In this document: one piece after another, positions 43,639 to 55,969 of the stretch | How the letters are laid out: each line of letters begins with the position of its first letter | How positions within the stretch are numbered: the stretch's first letter is position 1 | Assembly: GCA_031213475.1 (NCBI GenBank) | Contig: JARUPZ010000009.1 | Location: 3,621,001-3,685,000 of the forward strand | Direction of reading: 5' to 3' | DNA length: 64,000 bases | From: Nereocystis luetkeana | Lineage: Eukaryota; Sar; Phaeophyceae; Laminariales; Laminariaceae | The notes under the pieces: model-generated | Database searches by the model: none | The model's input: the letters and a program-made list of their open reading frames with translations, nothing else | What the model was told of the DNA's origin: nothing | Translations under genes and position numbers: made by a program

Positions 43639-43875
43639 TTCTACAATGAGGGTCGCACATTTCCGTTGAAACGTGTTCTGAACTACGGGGCTCTTAAACC
43701 CGAAATCGTCGGAACGCGAGACTTGCTTGAACACATGACGTAACTTTTATGCTTGGGCCATGGGATCAATCATCGAGATGCGATTTGAATTTAGCTCGAA
43801 TCAGGTTTGGGGTGAAGTGTGGAGCTCCTCCACGGAGAACCCTCAACAAGATTATTGTGATCAACTATCTTAGAT
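43639..43875 (-). mobile_element. MITE family 2, diverged copy
   Basis: It starts TTCTACAATGAGGGTCGCAC. The inside includes TTGGGCCATGGGATCAATCA and GTGTGGAGCTCCTCC, which correspond to the reverse complement of the 46175 copy. The right end is unclear and was set by length. Confidence 0.55.
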
Positions 43876-45627
43876 TGCCCCGAGTGTCTTTTGGATTTCC
43901 TCATGGTACACGGGGACCTCTGCAGTGAGGCAAGATCGAAGGTTTGTCTGTCTGCCTGTCACACACCACATACGAACCAAGCCTGTCTCTTCTTGTTATA
44001 TATGTAGCCTTCTTCAATATTTGTTCCATGGCAGTTGACCCTACCACGGCACCGAGCTTCGACGACCATAAAAAAACACTATCGTCGTGTGTCAAAATCC
44101 CACCTCTTAGAGTAACGTGTGCGTTGATCCCAAAGATTTCGCTGCACATCTTGGTCTCGCACATTATTTGACTACTGCATCGAGTTTACACACCTGAAAG
44201 TTTCCGTGGGTCTCGAGTTTAGCTTTGTTAGACGGAACAAACGATATTTTACTTCCGTGTTAGTACTTGTAAGAACAAGTGGGCGGCAGTCGGATTTACT
44301 TCCATGGAAGTTGTGCAAGCTTCCATAAGAGTCTGCCGCCATGAAAACTCTATCAACACGTCTGCTGCCCTGATCCCGCTTTGTGGGTTGAACTTGCGGT
44401 GGGCCTCTCTCAATTGACACTTTGCTCTCACGCACACGGTACAGGGATATATTTAGTTCTCCGCAGGAGCCACCGGAGACCCACCAGTCTTTCTGATTCC
44501 CGGAATTATGGATGTGAACAAACCACAGACAAAGCAAACAAACTTCATTTGAAGTACGCAGCAGTAACAATACTACATACTGTTGAAAGAACGTAATCAA
44601 TTCTCCGATGGCAGTCCATGGAAGGAAATCGTTTCCCTCATGGCATCACAAAGTGTCTAGAAGCTGATGGGAGTAATGAACGTCGATGGGCTTATATGCA
44701 AGCTAATGGCGGCTTCAACCGAACGTGGCCGAAGAAGCTTCGGTTGTCGGAAGTTAATGGATTTTTCTACTTTCACTAACAATGGAAGTGCCCGCGTACG
44801 TCAAGGGCTGTGACATAATATATATACACATATACATCAACGAGCAGTTGTGTCAACCTCCATGGCAGAAGACGTTTGGCTACCTACCATGGAATCTATT
44901 AACATGACTGAGACGCAAACTTCACGTCCAGGGTAGAACATGGTAACCCGCATGGCTAAAGAAATATCTAGAGTTTGTTGCAGACACGCGCAACCCCAGT
45001 CGGAAATCTCTGAACGTTCACGTAGTGTGCAGCTCGTTGAGAGCAAAGCAAAAGTTGTACAATATTTAGGAGTAGCATACAAAGAAATTACGACCATCGC
45101 GCCCTAAAGAGCAGGAGGCTCAAGCGATATGGAGGTCAACGTACTCTCATCACACATCGATGACTGTAGTACAGTACGCTGAAGCTTGATGGAGGCATCG
45201 TGCTGTTTAACCCTATTTGGACAGTACGAGTGCCGGGGCAAGAAAAAGGCTCGCAGGTGGGTGAACGCTTGTCGCCAGACTTTACTTATACTACTGCAAA
45301 GCAAACCGAGCACCTCTCGTAGATTGTGGTACGACAAAAACGTTTCTCAGAAAAAGGAAAAGTATCATCTGCGAATCCAAATAAGTACTTTTATATCGCA
45401 GACCCAAACGCGACAAATCAAGTGCAGAGCCGTGTTAAGAGTACAACGCCACGTCACAAACGGCTATCACAAGATAAATACTTCCGAGTATGTGGGGATC
45501 GGAGTTGAGTACCGGCTACTAGGGCCACAAAAAATTCCTTGCACCACAAATCACACCCCAAGAGCGGATCAATTTCTCACTGCTCTTTCGCCAGAAGGCA
45601 GTCTCCGAAGACCACATATTGAGAAAT
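43876..45627. other. Stretch without a recognised gene
   Basis: Short frames only, on both strands, without motifs. A TTCTCCGCAGGAGCCACCG stretch at 44459 is similar to 38745. Nothing else is seen. Confidence 0.5.
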
Positions 45628-46471
45628 CCCACAGTAAGTAGTAGGGGTGCACCAGATGTTCCTGAGCCCCTAACATTAGGAGCTCAATACGTCACTCGAT
45701 AAAATACTATGAAGAAATTCGTTCGTGCCACCCGACCGGCACTTACTTGCATGCGTCGGGTTTTTTTAGAAAGCAAACCAATTGTGTACAGCTCAGAGAA
45801 AAAAAGTTGACAGTCCTGTGGGGCTGTACAGCAGCCTTCGAATAAGCTGTCGCTCAGGCTGGAAGTCCTCGGCATCGCCGCGGTAGCCAGCATCTAGAGA
45901 AATCACAATAGAGCCAGCGTATATCGCTTTTTGCTCTCACCCGAAGGCACGAGATGGAGCATGACCGTTCTGACGAGCTCCTCTCACAGGGCTGGCCAAG
46001 GGGTTTCGCAGGATCATTTTGGTCATCTGATACACCACATGGTTCTGGAGATACGGCTTGGTTCTCATCTTAGGCTTCGTTCCCATTTTTCCGATTTGTC
46101 TGTTCTTAGTCCTGAAACGAATAATATACGAGTAAAAAAATAATCATCACTGGTAGTTCCTCACTTGAAAGGCCTTCTACGATAGAGGTTCACTCTAAAG
46201 TTTCTGAGGCTCCTCACTTAAGGAGCTCGATACCTCACCCGAAAAATACTTAAGCTAAAATCAAATTGCATCCCGATCAATAATCCCATGGCCCAAGTAT
46301 ACTAAAACGACAATTTCTACACAAGAATGGCATTCCGGCGAGTTTCGGTTTAGAGCACCCGTCATCCAGAAACATTTTTGCGAAAGTGTGCTACCTCTAT
46401 CGTAGAACGAGTCTTGAGCAACTCAATTGGTCAGAAATTATTGTCACGCAAAGTGCAATCCCTACCGTGGG
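45628..46471 (-). mobile_element. MITE family 1, copy 3, with two nested insertions
   Basis: The outer ends are CCCACAGTAAG and GTGCAATCCCTACCGTGGG. The order of family-1 blocks is kept (CAGATGTTCCTGAGCCCC, TCGTTCGTGCCACCCGACC, ATCATCACTGGTAG, CAACTCAATTGGTCAGAAA). It is broken once around 45770-46110 by an unknown 340-bp piece and once at 46175-46407 by a family-2 MITE. Comparison with the uninterrupted 54902-55144 copy shows both insertions clearly. Confidence 0.82.
46175..46407 (+). mobile_element. MITE family 2, copy nested in MITE family 1
   Basis: The 233-bp copy starts TTCTACGATAGAGGTTCAC and ends GTGCTACCTCTATCGTAGAA, so 14 outer bases are perfectly inverted. It is the best preserved family-2 member. 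Confidence 0.87.
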
Positions 46472-48084
46472 GTGACTCTATTGCTGTACTCGTGGCCTTC
46501 GAGGTGTGTCGGTTGGAATCGACGGGAAAGAGCAACTCCGGCTGGTATCCCCACAAACGTACCCCACGCACTTATACCACTAAGTTAGTAGAGAGCCAAC
46601 AAATACCGACCACATTACGCTGCAGATCCTTCACATATTTGAGGAAAGAGCGAACCGGCAGGTCGAAGCAGACGTCGTGGGGAGGTATCGGTTCGCGATC
46701 ACTCTTTGGCCGGTGCTTATTCTGGGGGCATACGTAGTTCGGGGTATCCGCGCCTCGGAGCGATGTAATCCTACAGGCACTAGGCTGCCCAGCATGGGCT
46801 GTGTTTACTACTTATATTAGTACCCGAGCACGCCACTACCATGGCGTATACATCAACGCGAGGGGATAAACGCATCGCACTCCAGTACACGACATCATGC
46901 GCTCGTTCGACTGTGGCCGTGACTTGTGGTGGATTATATTACACGCACAACTACTGTAGCACATTTAACCACCCGAGTTTGTCGGTTTTGCGCAAATTAT
47001 GTACTCGTATCTATCCTCGTGTCAACATCCGGATGTAAACCACGCTTGCCCTGCTTCTGACAAAGTGCAAATATTATCTCAGCAGCATTACGTATCAACG
47101 CTGTCCCGGGGCGTATGCACCGCAATGGGAAATGATGAAGTGTTTTACGGTGTGGCCGGAGGATTTTTCTATACATGACTGTAGAAGAGACCGTTTAGTC
47201 AGAATTGTATATTGCTCCCTGCAAGCACATAGATATTAGCTCTCCGAGCCATACACTATGTATGATTGTTGCGGTGACGTCACGCAAAGTTCCTACTTGT
47301 CGTGTGTGAAGTGCACTGCCCTTTGATTTATGTTTTCGTACCACCAGCAGTAGTATCCGACGAGCAGCAACATCACAGGAACGTTTCGTAAACATGAAAT
47401 CCTGCCGCCTACGTTCCGACTGGTATCACTGTAGGCGGAAGTCTCGTGTAGGCGCTTTGCCTTTCACATACTACCCAGAGCCACGCCGCCGAATCACTAC
47501 ATTTTTCTCTTGAAGTAATCGGTTTCAAGCGTTTATGTTTGGGCGACATGGATCGCTACAGACATGGATCGCTACAGGGCTCTGTGTTCCTTTCAGCCAA
47601 GACGGGCGTTACAGTCCAATTGAGTACAATTTCCAAGCCACGCTCACAAAGGCCAAACCAATGTAGAGAGGATGTGAGCAATTGCCCGTACTGTAGCGCC
47701 AGTTTTCCCCAATCGATATCATCACATCATGACTTTGACCAGTGTATTTTGTAGCAAAGACGTTCCCGTCACACCCGTAGATGTACTAAAGTCTGAATGA
47801 ACACCGACAACGGCTATCGCGTGACACGTTTGAGATCGGCGTGATCATCGACTCTCTTACACACATGAACATCCGTGCGAAGACAAGGTCGGCCGGGACG
47901 GCTCGCGCGGGAAATAATACAGAACCCCGAGGCGTTCCGATAAAACCCCAAGAAGGTCGAATGCGACGTAAATCACTACATGGTACTCCCGCTCGAAACA
48001 TGGTACATCAAGTTTGCTGGGACCCCCCTTCCGCCCTCCTTGTTTAACGTGAGAGTGCAACAGTCAGACCTGAGCATAGACTCA
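46472..48084. other. Stretch without a recognised gene
   Basis: No supported gene. A 71-residue frame at 47539-47754 ends with CPYCSASFPQSISSHHDFDQ, which resembles a single C2-H-C zinc finger, but it is isolated. A 16-base unit, GACATGGATCGCTACA, is directly duplicated at 47546. Confidence 0.4.
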
Positions 48085-48309
48085 TTCAACGATAGAGGTA
48101 GCACAGTGTCGCAAAAATATTTCTGGATGACGGGCCTCCTTAATTAATCCAAACTCGCCGAAATGCCATTCTTGTTTCGAAAATAATTTGATTGGCGTTT
48201 TTGTATACTTGGGACATGGGATTATTTATAGGGATGGAATTTGGTTTTTGCTGAAGTATTTTTCTGATGAGGTATGGAACTCCTCAAGTGAGGAACCTCC
48301 ATTGTTGAA
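48085..48309 (-). mobile_element. MITE family 2, copy 4
   Basis: It starts TTCAACGATAGAGGTAGCAC and ends GGAACCTCCATTGTTGAA. The inside matches the 46175 copy in reverse (GTCGCAAAAATATTTCTGGA, ATTCTTG, ACATGGGATTATTTATAGGG). Confidence 0.8.
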
Positions 48310-48566
48310 GGACTCCATAGGTCGATGTAGCAAACCCCACAAGGTATCCACAACCTCTTACCTCGGCCCACCTAATGTGTCAACGAGGGGTGTCTTTACG
48401 GCCACTTTGTGCATGAAGGCTCACCCGAAAAGTGGCATTTATTTGTCAATTTCGGTCTGACGATGTCAGTGTTAGTCTGCTGTTGGTGAGAGCAGACGAG
48501 GGGCTCTCGGCATGGGTTTTGCGTTCGCGACATACAAGGGGCCAGATACATTATATATACTATTAC

Positions 48567-48663
48567 GGGGGACCTTAGTTTATAGGACCTGTGGTATACA
48601 AAAAAAACTTTATATTTAAGCATTTCTACTAACTATATTAGGTCCTATTAACTATGGTCCCCC
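48567..48663. mobile_element. MITE family 3, 97-bp copy
   Basis: The left arm is GGGGGACCTTAGTTTATAGG and the right arm, reversed, is GGGGGACCATAGTTAATAGG. The two 20-base arms differ at two positions. The centre is A/T-rich and about 50 bases long. Confidence 0.82.
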
Positions 48664-50940
48664 GAAATAGTTTTCATTCTGCTGTTTCCTATTTCCAACC
48701 GCATTCGAGTAGTATCAACAAGTCCCTGAACCCCCCCCCCCCCCCCGAGGGATGAAAACTATAGAGCGATGGTCAGCACCGTTGCGTTGTCAGGATACTC
48801 TTCCAAACGTACATTTCTCCTTTGTAGTGTGGGCCAACGCAGATCACTTTGTGAATCTGGCGTAGGAGAGTCTTAGGTACTGCAGATAGTAGGGGACCTC
48901 CGCCTGATGTGTAAGAAAGACGGAATAGCGAATCATTCCGGCTGTCTACACAAAATTCCCAGACAGTTCCCTAACCACCTCGTCCACCTAACCTATACCG
49001 TATCGTATGCACGGCATGGAATTTTTTATCAAGTGCATTCTGCCGTAGGGAAGCAACTACCCGTATATGAAAAAATGTGTTCCTATTAACGTGATGAAAT
49101 CTGAATACGTGAAGAAAAGACAGTCCGATGAACAACCTCACGAGGTTGGCGCACCGTCAAACATTGTCGCAAAACGCAATGTTATCCCCAGCGATAGTTG
49201 TTGTATTTAAGGAGCTCCCCCCAGTCACAATAATTATGGCTGCAAGTGGTACTGGAATCGCAGGACTTGTGTTGCGCGTTTTCCCTTCACCAAACAACTG
49301 CCGCTACGAGTCTCGGAGTACGTCAACATCTACGGCAACCAGACATATATTCATCGCACCGACCAACATCGCTGATTCCTTGGAACTCGTCGCAACCTCC
49401 GGTAATCGTTGCAGCAAAGAGTATGACCCTACTTATCAACCATATATATATTGAGGATGCTGAGGTGGGGTTTAGGTGGTACCGGCCGTCAGATGCGCCG
49501 CCAAAGGCGATCATGTTCGCTCAACTAAGCTCAGCACGAAATGGCGTGTAGAATATGACGCAAGGTTGACGTTCCAGGTGAGTGGATCGGGTGGCGACCG
49601 GAACACGACCGCGCCAACGAGGGATGTCAAAAAGAGGCGAAATGTCGCTTTTCGGTTTACCCCTTCTAGAGTGGTACCTTGTTTTCTGGGCTCGTCGAAC
49701 GAGGAGCTCGATAACATCATTCATGTTTTTGCTTCCAACCATAAGGTTCGCGCAACCTGACGATGTCTCGCATGCCCTAGAGCTAACACGGACAGACTAC
49801 GAGCGAAAGTATCCCACTCACCGGGAGTTGTGCTCACTTGAGCAGATCAAACATGTCAGAACATATTCAGCATAAACGCAACAAGATATACCGTCGGACA
49901 AGCTCTTTCCAGAAGGTACCAGGTGTTCGTTTGCAAGCGTGTGCAGTTTGTCTCCCCTCCTTTTGTCACCCACAACGAACAAACGCCAGAGGGAGTGGCT
50001 TTGGAGATGCGCGACGCGCACTTGCCTTGTGGAGGTGGCACCTCGAACTGTTATGAGGCTCAAGCTCGCTTCGGGCGCTCTACGTCTCACCCGACAACTG
50101 CTTCGGAAGACACGAATAAACGGGCACCCCCATAAACATCCTCAACGACTTCTGCGTGCACCACGAGTATCATTGGACCACACGATCGTCGTTAGCACGC
50201 CATAGGGTTAGGAACCCGACATTTCCGTGATGTCGTAGGTGAAACGCCCTACCCCTATTGTTGCCCGCCCTGCTGTTACATGCGAGCGCCGACTGGGCAA
50301 ATCAACAATCTGTACCATCGTCAACAATGTCAACCAGGTATACAACAATCTCCGTGTACCAGGTACTACTCAGCCTACGCTGTAACCCGCTCAAACGCGC
50401 ACCGATGAAGACGAGACTGAGGGCTGTTCGCGTGCCTCTCAATTTCCGTGCTATCCGGGACAAACCTATTTGAAATACAGCAACCACGAGCATCAACACA
50501 GTACCACCTGCCCACCTTACCACCACCACCACCTCCTCATGAAGAATCCAACTGTGTACCGTTTCATAAGGAAGGTGCTTTACCTCCATTCAGGCCACAG
50601 AGTCGAGGAGCCCATGTACTCACTCAAACTTGAAGTTAAAACACTAGATCACCAACTAATCTCTGATGCCCCCATGGCGGTACATGACACGACACTAAAA
50701 AGACAGACCTGTGCAGGAAGACTGCAAAATATCTAGGGGGGTCCCTGGGCCGAGTCACGCTGAGGGGCTGAGAAATTAACGACTGCTAGAATAACCCACC
50801 CCCCATTCCGAGACTCTAGTAGTATTGTGAACAGGACTCTCGCGCGTCTGCTCCGTTCAGATGATGCCCGACAAACCTCGTACATCTTGTTTGTCTTTCT
50901 CTTTCGAAGCTTGGCTTCCGCGCGGGTCCGGTTTCACGAG
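48664..50940. other. Stretch without a recognised gene, with a C16 run
   Basis: A run of 16 C at 48731-48746 is the only low-complexity feature. No reading frame here shows a known motif. The part next to 50940 would be the 3' untranslated region of the minus-strand PQ-loop exon. Confidence 0.5.
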
Positions 50941-51156
50941 CTAGTCCTCGGGGAGTAGTGCAGTCCCTAGGGGAGCGGGGTCCACGTCATCGCCAACTGT
51001 TGCCGTTTTCGTTGGGGAAAATTCTTCAAGATACATCTTCAAGATTCCAATGGAGAGGGACAATAAGGCTGAAAACGCGGTGGTGTACAACACCGGCCAC
51101 AGCCCGTAGTACGCGAAGTAGACCACGAACATCGACAGCCCTATCGTGATAACAGC
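50941..51156 (-). CDS. SemiSWEET-like PQ-loop protein, terminal exon
   Basis: Read on the minus strand from an acceptor CACCAG| at 51157 (phase 0), the exon encodes 71 residues and ends GTALLPED-stop. It begins AVITIGLSMFVVYFAYYGLW and continues PVLYTTAFSALLSLSIGILK, then MYLEEF and a polar tail. This is the TM2-TM3 half of a SemiSWEET or one PQ-loop unit: a helix ending in Y-Y-G, a short P-V-containing loop, then a second helix ending with I-L-K-M-Y. It supplies exactly what the exon at 29776-29913 lacks, in the same phase, giving a protein of about 117 residues. The pyrimidine-rich sequence upstream on the minus strand (51160-51420) looks like intron. No first exon is seen further along this strand. 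Confidence 0.65.
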   Translation of the reverse strand, partial: AVITIGLSMFVVYFAYYGLWPVLYTTAFSALLSLSIGILKMYLEEFSPTKTATVGDDVDPAPLGTALLPED

Positions 51157-54100
51157 CTGGTGGTGCCCCCCCGACGTTGATGATCACACAGATTCGTTGA
51201 GAAGGTTCGAGTTGCGTGAACGCAAGGCGGATAGCAACACGACAAAAATGGAATAACCGAAGAAGCAAAGGGACGAAAGAGCGAAGATGCAAGCAAAAAT
51301 GGTTACAAAGGAACGGACAAAGCAACAACGAGGGCACGCGAAACACCAAAGAGGGAACAAAAGGCCGACGGAAAGACAGGACGGAGGGTCGAAGAAACAA
51401 ACGAACAAAACGAACACGCATGGAGAGGGAACGTGTTAATACAGAAAGGTCCGGAATTCCGCGAGTGACAAGGGCCGGTTTCGTCAAATGTTGGGCCCGC
51501 GTGGTGATAGAGGAGTGGTGTACGGTAGGGCGGGGGGGGGTGGGGCTAACGCCATTCATTTGCTCAACGGGTTAGCGCCACACAGGCGGGTGTGCTCAGG
51601 ATCTCACTACAAAAATGCAACAAGAGAAATCGTGTGATGTCGAAGAGCAACGAAACAAAACTAAACGGCGATGAGAAGCGCTAAAAACAAATACCTTCAG
51701 ACCTGAATACAGCAGCGAAACATTGTGGAGTAAGTCGTTCGCCCGAGCGGCCGAGATTGATTGGAACTATCGTATTCAACCGGTTCAGAGCTGCAGTCTT
51801 GTTGCGGGAACAAATTGTTCCGCATGTGAGTGGTTCGCCCGCAAATCAAGACCACAGCACTATCAAGGTGAATGCCACCCCCCTTGCCGTAGCACCAGTT
51901 GGAGGTAACACTGGCCAACAGAGAAACATTTTCGAAAAAGACGGAGAACCTAGTTCACTGAGGACCCGCCGTCTGTGGAAAGCCGTTCACGTTCTCCAGC
52001 TGTATTCGTTGGATTTACCTTTTAATTGGCCATGGGATTACTCGTCTTGATTGGTGTGATTGTTGTCAGCGTGGGACAGAGGGCTGTTACAGTGACATGC
52101 CTGAGATATTGTTGGGTGTGCACCACCCGGGAGCAAAGCGTGGCTGGTGACAGTTCGTACGCTCGCGGGGTACGTTCACCTTCTAGCAGCTGACGCAAGG
52201 GTAAACAAAAAGAGATAGATAGACTATCGTAACCCACTACGTAAGATGCACGAACATATTAATATCATCAGTATGGTATATCCTGCGGACTGCCACTACC
52301 ACCCAGTGCGAGCTAGAAATACACCGGTGCGAAATTCGCTCTAACTTTGTATTCGATTGTCATAGGAAGAGCAAAACATAAAATCATGTCTGGTACGAAC
52401 ATCCGGCAAATCCAGTGCCGCACACGCCGTGACACAGTGCTAATGTTATGGTGACCACGCGGAGGTTTGATATCGACCCAAAAATGCAAAGGCCCGGACG
52501 CAAACGAGCAGCGTGGTACTAGGTGCACGGAGCGAGGTGTTCGGGGCCAGCGTTACTTGCTGGGAAGCGGTGGTGGAACTGCCGCCAGTATGGTGGCAAT
52601 GCTATCACTCACCCGGTCGCCAAACGCTAAGCGCGCGCCCCTTTCACCGTCGGGCAGAAGAGGGCGTGGGTAAGTGATCAAGGGTTTTAAAAACAAATGA
52701 CAGCGGTGTGGTCGAAAGACCGGGGCTTGAATTCAAAGCGTACGCCCTCGTCCTTCAAGGCGCGTGCACCTTGTGCGCGAGGCGATTGGTTGAGAGGGAA
52801 AGCCGACGTCGGATGGAAAATTGATCAATTCCACACCCGGAGTAAGACGAAGGACATGAGACGTGTGTCTCGCAAAGTGAGATGTGCCGGAACTTCGTCG
52901 TGGGTTCACAAGGAGAGCCAGGACGTACAAGTTTGTTGTACTACGTGGGAACACATGGCACCACCCCCCCCCTCCCACCGCCCCATAATTTCGGGGATCT
53001 GGGTAAAATGGTGGACAGCTGATGTAGAGAGGGTTTTTGATGTACGCCTCGGACCCAACCTCGTTACCCCCATATACAGCCAAGCCCTATGCCGGTGATC
53101 AGGCCTTATATACTGCGCTTCGTATACCAGCAGGCTCTTCGGCGGACTTGAAGGCTGTGCTTTGGAAAACTCACTGGTGTTAACTGTGTTGCTTGAAATA
53201 CGCCCCTCAGCCTACCAGAATCCGACATATTTGAAACCTGTACCTACAAATGGCTGCTACTTCTGTATTAATATGTGAAATGATGCTTGTACAGGCAACT
53301 CCGCGTGTCGGAACCGTGTACAGCATGATATTTCCCACGGATAATGTCAGCGACAGGAGACGCATGCGTTTTATGCGCAGAATACCAATATGATGTGCGT
53401 ACAACACACGTGAATATCGACTCGGTAGACATGTCAGCCACCAGGTTTGCGTGCCGAGCGACAAAAACGGATGTGGTGCATTAATGGGTTGTGGTCTTGT
53501 GAAGTATTCAGGTCTAATCTGTCAGTATGTCCCGTGTATTACGTAATTGGAGTCTAACTGTTATTTTATTTGTCGATGGTGTGATTGTATTAATAGGCGG
53601 TGCACATTGTTGGGTGGAAAAATATAAATAAGAATGATGAGGTACGTGATTGATACTACTACAAGGAAAAACCTGAATATGGAAAGCAAACCAATATTCT
53701 CGCTGTTGTTCAAGAAACCATCGCCCACGATGCCTGGTAAATCCTCAGAACATGTTCGTGATCGCCGCTTCCGGCCTCTATACCCTCTATCCTCGCGATC
53801 CCAGCCCAGTAAACAGCTCGAAGCCAGACGAGAAGTCGTGAAATACGGCAAAGACGAAAAAAGGAAAAAAAGAAAATATGTATGGGAAGCACGCAACCGG
53901 AGGAGACTCATACGAGGGCAAAACACGTGCATCTTACCAAAAAAGAGGAAACTATTGCGCGGTAGTACTTGTTCGAGGAGAGTACCGCCAGAAGGGTATC
54001 AGGCCTGTGCAGTGTACCGGCACTGATGCTGTTCTGTGCGTAGTGATATGAAAACATTGCGGTCCCATGAACGCTGTGCGGCAGCAGCACCAAAGCGGGA

Positions 54101-54901
54101 TAGAGTCTCCACAAACGTTTGACTGCACTCATGTGGGACGCCAGCAGTCGAAGGCACGGCACATCAGTGGGATCCCCATTGTATCCGGTGTCGGAAAACG
54201 TTGGACCGGCATGCGAACCGGAGATGTCGATCCGGCTGTGTTTCAAGCACAAAAAGTCAACAAGTGCAGCAACCGGCAGCTGCGGGTGGCCTGCCCTCTG
54301 ACCTGTTTTGTATTATAATAACGTATTGGCCTTCCAATCTACACGTAAGATCAAGATACACGTTTGGATAGTCGGCGAATATTGTCGCCACAAGTCAGTC
54401 GGCGATCGTCGGACATACTCCGGTAGCTCTGTGGTGGAATCGTTCCCTAGGAGCGAAAATAATATCCAATATACAGGATGCGTATCATATATATCGCCGA
54501 CCACAAAGTGTTTTAATGAAAAAGAGCAATACTACGATTTGAATCGCATAATATATATTCCAAGAAAACTGTGAAAACCCAAATTTGAATTCCACCATGA
54601 AAACTTGATATTAGTGGGTTCTAAACTTGAAATAACGTACGTACAACAATGGGAATACCCCAAACAGGGCACTGCTCGGGATTATTCCCGCGGTCCGTTG
54701 TTAAATGAAATGTACGATAAACAGAGATGGAATGGAGAATGACAAAAGTCGAAAGTGTAAGGAGGAAGACCGGATCACCGCGAATTGAATGACGGTGTTT
54801 AGTTTCGTATTTATTTACGAATAAGGAACCGCGATTTGACCACAGGAGGTCTACCACGGAATTCCGAAAACCTAATCCCGTAATGCGAATCCCGTCGCCA
54901 T
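51157..54901. other. Intron-like DNA, then a stretch without a recognised gene
   Basis: 51160-51700 is pyrimidine-rich on the minus strand and fits the intron of the PQ-loop gene. Beyond it, frames such as 52467-52673 (ending at a GTAAGT donor, near 52671, plus strand) and the lysine/arginine-rich 53634-54026 are uncharacterised, and I would not call them genes. Confidence 0.4.
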
Positions 54902-55144
54902 CCCACAGTAGGGGTGCACCAGAAGTTCCTGAGCCCCCTAACATTAGGAGCTCAATATCTCACCCGATAGAGTACTTGGAAAAAAATCGTTCGTGCCCCC
55001 CGACCGGCACCTAACCTGCATGCTCTAGTCTCCAAACGAGTATACCAGTAATTTTTTCATCCTCACTGGTAGATCTTCACTTACGTAAGGAACTCAATTG
55101 GTCCGAAACCTTTGGCCCAAAAAGTGCACAACCCCTACCGTGGG
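54902..55144 (-). mobile_element. MITE family 1, copy 4 (uninterrupted)
   Basis: The 243-bp copy starts CCCACAGTAGGGGTGCAC and ends GTGCACAACCCCTACCGTGG followed by G. It is the cleanest member of the family and serves as the reference for the nested copy at 45628. Confidence 0.88.
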
Positions 55145-55969
55145 GTACACACACATTTAATTTAAGTTCCTATGATGCGTTTTTCTCCGCCCTTGTTTGT
55201 TTCCAATTTGTAACTCTGTTGTGGTTGGTCTACCGCTATTCGACGGACCGCGAGAATAAACCCAAGGAGTTTCTAAAAAAAAACAAAAAAAAACGTTGGC
55301 GACAAACGAAGCGAAAGACGGAACGCGTCTTCCCTATACGTAGCCTCGTAATTAACGGCAGTTTGTTTCTGCCGGCATCGGCTTAGAGGCGATAGGTCTT
55401 GGGATAACTTGGCGAAGCGGCGATAGACCCGAAGACTCACATGCTGCCAACCAAAGTTTCGGTAGTTCCCGGTGGCGAGTTTCAGGAAACGAACCTCGAG
55501 GTGAAGCGTTGTTATCAAGCTGCCGCATACTGTCGACAAAACAGTAAAATGATGTGCTAAACGGATCACCGGAGGCCTCGCTCCGACTGATTCCGTGTGG
55601 TCCCTATGTCCTCTATGACGGCTTCTAACTTCAAAAATGTGCCCGCCACTCTTCGGGGTTTTGGGGAATACATGCCACATGCAGATGACTAGAAACCTAA
55701 ATTTATGGCGCACTGCTCCTGGGGTAGGGCGGCCGCTTATATAATATTATGCGTCTCATCAAAAATAAGAATACAATAACGAAAAAAGTAGATCCGACGT
55801 ATAATAAGTATCTCATACATTAGTATGATAAGATTCGACAAACTTTACGGCATCCTACTTGAAAGGAGCAACATCTAACATTTCATACATGATGAATGGG
55901 GTCAAATAATAAACCGTTTGCGAGCTGGGGTTTTGTCATTAGGCTTAAACTAGACCAGGTACCTGGTAC
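55145..55969. other. Stretch without a recognised gene
   Basis: A 146-residue minus-strand frame (55273-55713) and protein-like bits in plus-strand frames (CAKRITGGLAPTDSVWSLCP) are present, but no family is recognised. Confidence 0.45.

Noticed and set aside
47539-47754. Zinc-finger protein (CPYCSASF...H...C)
   Set aside because: It is a single short finger-like string in an isolated frame, with no second finger, splice sites or homologue in view.
48731-48746. Run of 16 C as a possible functional site
   Set aside because: A homopolymer of this length is more likely replication slippage or a sequencing uncertainty, and nothing around it suggests a role.
51026-51559. 177-residue Arg/Leu/Phe-rich minus-strand frame overlapping the PQ-loop exon
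   Set aside because: It reads a pyrimidine-rich intron-like region, and over the exon it uses another frame than the membrane-helix frame.
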